A DNA stretch of 7,827 nt. It comes from a bacterium (lineage in GTDB: Bacteria; SZUA-182; SZUA-191; JAJRXT01). How positions within the stretch are numbered: position 1 is the first letter of the stretch; each line of letters begins with the position of its first letter. Positions 1-4,654 of this stretch are shown one piece after another. The DNA lies in NCBI GenBank assembly GCA_024277605.1, contig JAJRUU010000286.1, positions 1 through 7,827 on the forward strand, written 5' to 3'. The translations under genes and the position numbers were made by a program. The notes beneath the pieces were generated by a model. That model was not told where the DNA came from. It saw nothing but the letters and a program-made list of their open reading frames with translations, and did no database searches.

Positions 1-76
1 CCATGGTCAGCAGCCTGTTTTGCCTTGCGGCAGCTTTTATTTCCTGCCAGGAAGGCTCCAGCAGACCAATGTTCAT
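1..76 (-). CDS. 5' end of an unidentified gene, cut by the left window edge
   Basis: An ATG at 76-74 opens a frame that stays open to the window edge (25 codons, beginning MNIGLLEPSWQEIKAAARQN). It begins one base after the TAA of the adenylate-forming ligase (80-78), so it is probably the next gene of the same transcript and translationally coupled to it. I see no strong Shine-Dalgarno sequence; only a weak purine stretch lies at the end of the ligase gene. The peptide is too short to recognise, so no function is proposed. Its position makes it a candidate for one of the pathway steps missing from the window, such as a dehydratase, thioesterase or further synthase, but that is inference from context only. 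Confidence 0.45.
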   Translation of the reverse strand, partial: MNIGLLEPSWQEIKAAARQNRLLTM

Positions 77-77
77 A

Positions 78-1391
78 TTACACTTTGCTATGACACGCCC
101 TCCTGTCTATAAAACGGATTGATTTTCTGGAGTTATCCGGGCAAACCTGTTTTTTAATCTCTGCATCAGGAAAGATTATAACCTCAGGCCTGACTCTCAA
201 ATACGACTGCAATTTATCCATTATCTTATCAGCCGAACACGAATCATCTCTTAGTGAGATAAAAACCTTAAGCTCATCGGAGAGATCAAAACTACTGGAT
301 ACAGACAGATAATACTCGCTGACCTGGGGAATGTTATCCAGCACAGTGTATATTGCCTGAGGGTATAGGGTGGTTCCATGATATTTGATCATCTGCTTCT
401 TTCTCCCCAGAATAGGCCCCAAACGGGCAGAAAATCTGCCACAGGCACAAGGTTCATTAAGCATAAAGCTTATATCACCCGTTTTAAAGCGCAAAAGCGG
501 CATGCCCTCTACCGACAGCGGGGTTACTACCAGCTCGCCCGCTGCGCCATAAGGCAAAACCTCTCCTTGATCATTAACAACCTCTGCCAGCGCCAACGCC
601 GGATGCAGGTGTCCCCCCTGTTGCGCTCCACACTCACAAAAGGTGCTAACCGTCTCGGTGGAGGCATAGGTGGAAAAGACGCAAGCCCCCCACATACTTT
701 CCATATCCTGACCCAGCTTTAACAATGCAAGCTGCCTGTCCCTTAATGGTTCGCCGATACAAATCATTTTGTGGGGAGACAAATCAGCCGGGTTAATCCC
801 CTCGGATTTTATAAACAGTCCTAATTTACGAAGGAATGATGGAACCCCAACTATAACGCTTGGTTTAAGCCGCTGGATTATTTCCAAATGGCTGGTAAAA
901 CTACTGACGCCATTTCTGACCGCCGCTGCGCCAATACTCCTTATGCCTAAAAAATAGGCCAGCCCGGCCACAAAACACCTGTCCAGCGTACAGGCCAGCA
1001 GCACCACATCCTCCGCGGTTATTCCGCAGCGCCTGAAAGATACCTCTTCATTATAAGCCAGCCGCACCAGGTCATGCTCAGTGTACATGACAGTTGTCGG
1101 TTTACCGGTGGTGCCTGATGATAAAACTATATCGCTGACCTTTGACATCGGCACAGCCAGAAGCTCAGCATTGTGCTTTTCAAAATCGGATTTATCGGTA
1201 AACGGCAGGGCGGCTAAATCTTCAATACCCACGCTTTCAATATCGACCCCGGCCTGCTTTAACACTCGGCTATAATAAGGCGAATTTTGGGTCAGATAAC
1301 TAACATGCCGCTTAAACAGCGTTTCTTGAAGGCGGCTGATTTCTTCGGGTTTAAGAAACTCGGCTTCATTATATTGCGTAAAATTTATCAT
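78..1391 (-). CDS. PaaK-like adenylate-forming ligase (phenylacetate-CoA ligase family)
   Basis: This 437-residue protein belongs to the adenylate-forming superfamily and is closest in style to phenylacetate-CoA ligase (PaaK), at the usual length. Visible motifs are the phosphate loop SSGTTGKP (91-98), YASTE (242-246), RFKTGD (301-306) and GRKKQMIKYHG (329-339), followed by a small C-terminal lid with Lys423 in SRKSIRFIDRR, placed like the catalytic lysine of the family. Cys252, Cys254, His261, Cys315 and Cys317 could form the metal site seen in some PaaK-like proteins. The expected reaction is ATP-dependent activation of a carboxylic acid to an acyl-AMP, then transfer to CoA or directly to an ACP. 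An ACP gene in the same cluster makes loading of a starter unit attractive. The substrate, aromatic or fatty, cannot be told. The ATG at 1391 follows a weak purine-rich site (GGATAGGG), and a 108-nt repeat lies 9 nt upstream. Confidence 0.85.
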   Translation of the reverse strand: MINFTQYNEAEFLKPEEISRLQETLFKRHVSYLTQNSPYYSRVLKQAGVDIESVGIEDLAALPFTDKSDFEKHNAELLAVPMSKVSDIVLSSGTTGKPTTVMYTEHDLVRLAYNEEVSFRRCGITAEDVVLLACTLDRCFVAGLAYFLGIRSIGAAAVRNGVSSFTSHLEIIQRLKPSVIVGVPSFLRKLGLFIKSEGINPADLSPHKMICIGEPLRDRQLALLKLGQDMESMWGACVFSTYASTETVSTFCECGAQQGGHLHPALALAEVVNDQGEVLPYGAAGELVVTPLSVEGMPLLRFKTGDISFMLNEPCACGRFSARLGPILGRKKQMIKYHGTTLYPQAIYTVLDNIPQVSEYYLSVSSSFDLSDELKVFISLRDDSCSADKIMDKLQSYLRVRPEVIIFPDAEIKKQVCPDNSRKSIRFIDRRACHSKV

Positions 1392-1400
1392 ACCCTATCC

Positions 1401-1508
1401 ATTCATAAATTTGGGCTTGGTTCGCAAGACATCCCTTGTGAGATAACCTTTATGACCCAACGTCCAATAGAACTCTTTTTGCCCGACGGCGCAGGAACAG
1501 GAAGCTGA
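1401..1508. repeat. 108-nt dispersed repeat, copy A
   Basis: This segment aligns without gaps to 2537-2644; by hand count 87 of 108 positions match. It begins ATTCATAAAT and ends CTGA on the + strand, and includes the shared block CAAGACATCCCTTG. On the minus strand it ends 9 nt before the ligase start codon, so it would form the ligase 5' leader. Read on the minus strand it has an open frame of about 34 codons ending in TGA, containing IGRW and ISQGMSC in both copies, but a stop lies just upstream and no start or Shine-Dalgarno site is evident. It may be a decayed 3' gene fragment, a small mobile repeat, or a leader RNA. Confidence 0.8.
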
Positions 1509-1553
1509 AAAATTCATATCTTTCAACTAAATGACTATTAACCCAGGACAAGA

Positions 1554-1578
1554 CCCGAATTTTTCGGGCATATTGCCC
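1554..1578. other. Two overlapping, mutually exclusive hairpins
   Basis: CCCGAA-TTT-TTCGGG (1554-1568) and GGGCA-TAT-TGCCC (1566-1578) share the GGG at 1566-1568, so only one can form at a time. Neither is followed by a convincing T-run on either strand, which argues against simple intrinsic terminators. Confidence 0.5.
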
Positions 1579-1613
1579 TGACTCGTTTGTTCTGGTGTTG
1601 CGACTCCGGGTGA

Positions 1614-1637
1614 GAAATCCGGCCTATGGCCGGTTTC
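1614..1637. other. Strong hairpin
   Basis: GAAA plus CCGGCC (1614-1624, with T1618 bulged) pairs with GGCCGG plus TTTC (1628-1637) around a TAT loop, giving about 10 base pairs. This is the strongest single hairpin in the gap. It is followed 8 nt later by GTAGC-CCCC-GCTAC (1646-1659). Confidence 0.5.
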
Positions 1638-1667
1638 ATAGTAAAGTAGCCCCCGCTACCACCCGCA

Positions 1668-1701
1668 GGGGTCACAGACCCGAAGGGGTCACAGATCCGA
1701 A
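1668..1701. repeat. 17-bp tandem repeat, two copies, each a hairpin
   Basis: The unit GGGGTCACAGACCCGAA (1668-1684) is repeated at 1685-1701 with one change (C to T). Each unit folds as GGGTC-ACA-GAYCC; the single difference turns a G-C pair into a G-T wobble and keeps the stem. The pair is bracketed by CCACC (1659-1663) and GGTGG (1702-1706), which can close an outer stem around both. This looks like a structured RNA or extragenic palindromic repeat rather than coding sequence. Confidence 0.6.
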
Positions 1702-1747
1702 GGTGGCAAGAGGCGAGACCAGCAAGAACGTAATGGTTTTGCCGTGA

Positions 1748-2512
1748 TTAAACCAGGCTTGCCTGGCTGGTTTGCTCCATAACGGCCAGCTCGTCATGGA
1801 TGATTCCGCGAACCATATTTTTAAATGAATAGGCGCTCAAATCCTTAACAGCCTGCCAGTTGATGGCTGACAATCCCTTCACCCTGATTTTCCCCGGACT
1901 GAGCATCCGCGAGCCCTTGGGTAAAACCTGCTCAGTTCCTGAAAGACATATTGGGATGACAGGCGCCTGCGATTGCAGTGCAAGGCGAAAAGCCGTGCTG
2001 TGAAAGGTTCCGATCTCTCTGTTTACAGAACGCGTCCCTTCGGGAAAGAATACAATCGAGGTGCCACCTTTAAGCAGCTGAAGCGCTTCTTCCAGGAATT
2101 CTTCGTGGGAAATAGCTTTGATATTCAAGTATCCGGCAAGTTTAGCATACCTGCCCAGTACCGGTATATGAAAAGGCCACATATCCACCACCTGCACAAC
2201 CTCAAAGGGCAGGCACGAGATTAAGAAAGCATCCGCTACCGACCGATGATTACACACAAAAATAAACGGCCCGGGACTGTCGTTTTCATTACCGGGGCTA
2301 TAATAAACCTTTATAAAGGGAAAAGGCAGCCGGACCACCACTCGCCCATAAAGGCTTATAAACCGGCGAAATAACCGCATTACCTGATGCCGGGAAATAA
2401 ATATGGCCGACAAGGCTACAATAAGAGTAAGCACAGGGATACTCACTGCGGAAAAAACCACAAAAAAAGTATAAAAATAAAGATTTAAATAAATTTTTTT
2501 CAAATGATTCAT
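1748..2512 (-). CDS. PlsC-type lysophospholipid/glycerolipid acyltransferase
   Basis: This 254-residue protein is of the usual length for the 1-acyl-sn-glycerol-3-phosphate acyltransferase (PlsC) superfamily. It has an N-terminal hydrophobic segment (about 11-39) that would anchor it in the inner membrane. The catalytic block NHRSVAD (88-94) provides the His89-x4-Asp94 pair. FPEGTRS (156-162) is the acceptor-phosphate block, and VIPICLSG (185-192) matches the last conserved block. The family transfers an acyl group from acyl-ACP or acyl-CoA to a lipid or other hydroxyl acceptor. Beside an ACP and synthase it could attach the cluster's product to a membrane lipid, as proposed for related genes in aryl-polyene clusters. 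The ATG at 2512 has only a weak upstream purine site. Repeat copy B lies 24 nt upstream and copy A is beyond the stop, so the gene is bracketed by direct repeats. Confidence 0.85.
   Translation of the reverse strand: MNHLKKIYLNLYFYTFFVVFSAVSIPVLTLIVALSAIFISRHQVMRLFRRFISLYGRVVVRLPFPFIKVYYSPGNENDSPGPFIFVCNHRSVADAFLISCLPFEVVQVVDMWPFHIPVLGRYAKLAGYLNIKAISHEEFLEEALQLLKGGTSIVFFPEGTRSVNREIGTFHSTAFRLALQSQAPVIPICLSGTEQVLPKGSRMLSPGKIRVKGLSAINWQAVKDLSAYSFKNMVRGIIHDELAVMEQTSQASLV
1751..1773 (-). terminator. Possible hairpin at the acyltransferase stop
   Basis: The palindrome CCAGGC-TT-GCCTGG (1753-1766) spans the last codons of the acyltransferase gene. A longer alternative pairs AAACCAG with CTGGTTT (1751-1773). 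On the minus strand only TTTAAT follows rather than a real T-run, so termination would be weak; it may just be coding sequence. Confidence 0.25.
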
Positions 2513-2530
2513 CCGGTTATGTTATGAACC

Positions 2531-2657
2531 CGACTTATTCATAAATTCAGGCTGGGCTTGCAAGACATCCCTTGCGAGATAAGGTTTATAAGCCAACGTC
2601 CAATGAAACTTTGTTTGCCCAAGGGGACGGGAATAGGAAACTGACCCGAATAAGTCG
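2531..2657. repeat. 108-nt repeat copy B with 10-bp inverted ends
   Basis: The core 2537-2644 is the second copy of the repeat at 1401-1508, in the same orientation and of identical length. It is bounded by a perfect 10-bp inverted repeat, CGACTTATTC (2531-2540) and GAATAAGTCG (2648-2657); the left arm overlaps the core by four bases. This gives a 127-nt unit resembling a very small non-autonomous element or a closed stem-loop. Copy A has no matching inverted ends. No target-site duplication is obvious. The unit fills most of the gap between the lipoprotein gene and the acyltransferase gene and would lie in the acyltransferase leader on the minus strand. Confidence 0.65.
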
Positions 2658-2667
2658 AAAAGCTTTT

Positions 2668-3111
2668 TTATTCCAGAGCCCCAGCCTGCTTCAGCAGTTC
2701 AATTACTTCAGCGTGGCCTTTTTCTGTTGCGAGCATTAAGGCTGTCTTACCAAAGTGATTCTTTGCATTTACATCGGCTCCATGATCAAGCAAAGTTTGC
2801 AAGGTAGCGGAATGACCATTTTCTGCAGCTACCATCAGGGAGGTCAAGCCCAAGCTATAGCATTTTGCATTTATATCCGCCCCTTTGTCAAGCAAGGCTT
2901 TTACAGTGTCGCTGTGCCCTTTAAATGTCGCCATCATCAAGGCGGTTGCCCCTCTCGGGCTTTTGGCGTCTATATCGGCGCCCTTGTCAAGCAAGGCTTT
3001 TACACTATCAGTATCGCCTATACGGGCGGCTTTCATTAATGCTGTTTTACCACAAGCAGGGAGAAGCAACATGAATGAAAGCAAAAAAAACATGACTTTG
3101 ATATTCGGCAT
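2668..3111 (-). CDS. Ankyrin-repeat lipoprotein
   Basis: From the ATG at 3111 the product has 147 residues. That start is preferred over an upstream ATG at 3144 because AAAGGAG lies 9 nt before it and the chain then opens with a signal peptide: PNIK, a hydrophobic core FFLLSFMLLL (8-17), and the lipobox-like LPAC with Cys20 as the lipidation site. Proline at -2 is not typical but tolerable. Four ankyrin repeats follow almost directly (about 21-50, 54-83, 88-117, 121-147), each with TALM or a variant, a GH/GD turn and LLDKGADINAK-like ends. Ankyrin repeats bind proteins, so this is probably an envelope-anchored interaction or scaffold protein; no catalytic domain is present. It sits 50 nt after the ACP gene, so it may be co-transcribed, but nothing ties it mechanistically to acyl synthesis. 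A 21-nt stretch recurs exactly 99 nt apart (2885-2905, 2984-3004), marking recent internal repeat duplication. Confidence 0.85.
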   Translation of the reverse strand: MPNIKVMFFLLSFMLLLPACGKTALMKAARIGDTDSVKALLDKGADIDAKSPRGATALMMATFKGHSDTVKALLDKGADINAKCYSLGLTSLMVAAENGHSATLQTLLDHGADVNAKNHFGKTALMLATEKGHAEVIELLKQAGALE

Positions 3112-3161
3112 AATTTTTTTCTCCTTTGTTGACCAATCAAACATACCAGGTTTTGTTCCCG

Positions 3162-3413
3162 CTAAATTTTATTCTTTTCAGTCAATATAAAATCATAGAC
3201 ATCCTGCAGGGTTCTGATATCCCTGATCTTTTCTTCGTCCCGTAGCTTTATGCCGAAGTTTTTCTGCAGGGCGACCACCAGATCGACAATATCCAGGCTG
3301 TCAAGCCCCAGGTCACTGAATATATTTGCCTGCGGTCGTAAGTTTACCCTCTCAATTTCAAAATCTTCTTCAAATATTTTATTGGTAAGCTCAATTATTT
3401 CCTGCTCGGTCAT
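3162..3413 (-). CDS. Acyl carrier protein
   Basis: This 83-residue acidic protein has the phosphopantetheine-attachment signature DLGLDSLDIVDLV, with Ser39 as the carrier serine, in the usual four-helix ACP length. It would hold the growing acyl chain as a thioester in the cytoplasm after activation by a phosphopantetheinyl transferase encoded elsewhere. I choose the ATG at 3413 rather than an ATG at 3443 because AGGTGAGGGGAC directly precedes it and the family N-terminus starts there (MTEQEIIEL). The start is 8 nt after the synthase TGA, so the two genes are coupled. The stop codon is TAG, worth noting because the neighbouring synthase contains an internal TAG. This is more likely a dedicated carrier than the housekeeping ACP, since it is next to a second-type synthase and an FAD enzyme rather than fabD/fabH/plsX. 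Confidence 0.9.
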   Translation of the reverse strand: MTEQEIIELTNKIFEEDFEIERVNLRPQANIFSDLGLDSLDIVDLVVALQKNFGIKLRDEEKIRDIRTLQDVYDFILTEKNKI

Positions 3414-3421
3414 TTGTCCCC

Positions 3422-4072
3422 TCACCTGATGTGTTTTTGACAAACTAAACTGGCATTAATCCCGCCGAAGGCAAAGCAGTTTTTTAAAATAACATTTATT
3501 TCTTTTACCAGCGGTTTCATAACATGGTAAATACCCTCACAATCAGCCGCCACCTGAGCCAGATTCAAGCCCGGATACACAACGCCCTCTTCCATCATAA
3601 GTAAAGATGCAATCAGTTCAATAGCCCCTGAAGCCCCCAGCGTATGGCCGATATAACCCTTTAAACTGCTCACCGGAACGGATTTGCCGAAAACCTCTCC
3701 AATCGCCTCAGCCTCCGCTTTATCCCCTTGCAAGGTGCCGGTGGCATGCGCATTTATATAGTCCACTTCTTTCGGGGCCTGCCGTGCCTCAGCCAGGGCG
3801 CGCTGCATACAATAAACCATAGACCGCCGGTCAGACTGGCTGATATGGACTGCATTTCCACAGGTATTATAGCCGGTAATCTCCGCATAAATTTTTGCAT
3901 TTCTGGAAACTGCGCGCTGGTATGACTCCAACACTAAAATACCGCTCCCTTCTCCACAGACCAAGCCATCCCTGGCCAAATCAAAGGGGCGGGGAGTGTT
4001 TTGCGGATTTTGATTGTAGCCGACCGAAGTAGCATAAAGCCTGTCAAAAGTACCGGTAACCGTAGCATGCAA
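3422..4072 (-). CDS. Ketoacyl synthase, C-terminal part after the TAG
   Basis: This part is in the same frame as the N-terminal part, directly after the TAG. If translated separately it would begin at the TTG (4072-4070), giving 216 residues with both catalytic histidines (His303 and His337 in full-length numbering) and the PRPFDLARDGLVCGEG segment. A purine-rich GGTGGAG lies 8 nt before this TTG, so reinitiation is conceivable, though it is also simply the codons for CGGA. The gene ends in TGA at 3424-3422. Confidence 0.55.
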   Translation of the reverse strand: MHATVTGTFDRLYATSVGYNQNPQNTPRPFDLARDGLVCGEGSGILVLESYQRAVSRNAKIYAEITGYNTCGNAVHISQSDRRSMVYCMQRALAEARQAPKEVDYINAHATGTLQGDKAEAEAIGEVFGKSVPVSSLKGYIGHTLGASGAIELIASLLMMEEGVVYPGLNLAQVAADCEGIYHVMKPLVKEINVILKNCFAFGGINASLVCQKHIR

Positions 4073-4654
4073 CTATTCGGCTCCACCACATAATAACACA
4101 TCCTGTCGGCCTAAGCTGATCAAATTATAACCGGTGCCCAGCGCTTGAAGAGAAGAAGCGCAGGCGGCGGCGGTAGCCATTACATATCCGCCTAATCCCA
4201 GGCTTTGAGCTACATTCATAGCCGCCGTGTGGGATACGCACTTAAAAAACATGGTAGCTGATATCCGGGTAATATCCTTATCCGGCACGATGGTTTCAAA
4301 AACCTCATTAAGGGTCTGGCCGCTGCCCATGGTTGAGCCGATAATACAGCCAATCCTGTCAGCCGGTATTTCATCCGGGCTTATGCCGGCATCGGACAGA
4401 GCCTGCTGGGCCGCCTGCACAGCAAAAATGCTCATGGAACTCATAGAACGCCTTTTCTGGCGAGGGATCTTCTTCTCATCTTGCAGCTTGACCGGAGCAG
4501 CCACCTGACTACGCAAACCTATATATTGTTCCCAGCCCTCCATATAGCGAACGGTACTCTGTCCTTTCCGGATTCCCTGCATCAGCAGCTCAACTCCATT
4601 TCCAAATGAAGTGACCGCCCCCATGCCTGTTATGACTACCCGGTTTAATCGCAT
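4073..4654 (-). CDS. Ketoacyl synthase, N-terminal part up to the TAG
   Basis: This part encodes 193 residues: the VVITGMGAVTSFG start typical of FabF, the GSTMGSG loop (107-112) and the nucleophile Cys165. It ends at CGGAE. Alone it lacks both catalytic histidines and cannot condense. The stop falls within the N-terminal ketoacyl-synthase domain, not at the boundary with the C-terminal domain. That argues against a naturally evolved two-subunit enzyme. Confidence 0.6.
   Translation of the reverse strand: MRLNRVVITGMGAVTSFGNGVELLMQGIRKGQSTVRYMEGWEQYIGLRSQVAAPVKLQDEKKIPRQKRRSMSSMSIFAVQAAQQALSDAGISPDEIPADRIGCIIGSTMGSGQTLNEVFETIVPDKDITRISATMFFKCVSHTAAMNVAQSLGLGGYVMATAAACASSLQALGTGYNLISLGRQDVLLCGGAE

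Larger units (their letters stand above)
1392..1747. other. 356-nt gene-free gap with a dispersed repeat and a hairpin array
   Basis: No credible gene lies here. A + strand frame ending at 1508 mostly overlaps the ligase gene and I treat it as a shadow. The gap contains repeat copy A (1401-1508), a low-complexity stretch (1509-1553), and a dense series of short perfect hairpins with a 17-bp tandem repeat (1554-1706). The rest, up to the acyltransferase stop codon, shows nothing I recognise. The gap separates acyltransferase and ligase, so the ligase may have its own promoter or depend on read-through. Confidence 0.7.
3422..4654 (-). pseudogene. FabF-type beta-ketoacyl-ACP synthase interrupted by an in-frame TAG
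   Basis: Read across the stop, the frame gives 410 residues, close to FabF length, with no frameshift or gap. The thiolase-fold triad is complete and at near-FabF positions: Cys165 in TAAACASS, His303 in NAHATGT and His337 in GHTLGAS. Codon 194 is TAG, following CGGAE and followed by TTG CAT. Relatives have Glu or Lys here, so a single base change (GAG, AAG or CAG to TAG) explains it. The enzyme would perform decarboxylative Claisen condensation of malonyl-ACP with an acyl-ACP. It overlaps the FAD gene by 10 nt and ends 8 nt before the ACP. Because everything beyond the stop is well conserved, the lesion is recent, a read error, or tolerated through suppression or reinitiation. I label it pseudogene for the broken frame, not as proof of loss. 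Confidence 0.75.

Noticed and set aside
1287..1508. 73-residue + strand frame across the ligase start and repeat copy A
   Set aside because: Most of it is antisense to the ligase gene. The matching frame in repeat copy B has an upstream in-frame stop and no start.
1668..1701. CRISPR array
   Set aside because: Only two 17-bp units, directly abutting with no spacers.
2658..2667. AAAAGCTTTT palindrome after the ankyrin gene as a terminator
   Set aside because: The stem is short and A/T-rich with no loop, so it could not act as an intrinsic terminator alone.
3162..3164. TAG at the end of the ACP gene as a second recoded stop
   Set aside because: The ACP is complete at this point and the downstream frame has no family resemblance, so it is an ordinary stop.
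4073..4654. Naturally split two-subunit ketoacyl synthase
   Set aside because: The break falls inside the N-terminal domain rather than between domains, and the residue lost is at a position usually occupied. A point mutation is simpler. Reinitiation is kept only as a possibility in the findings.
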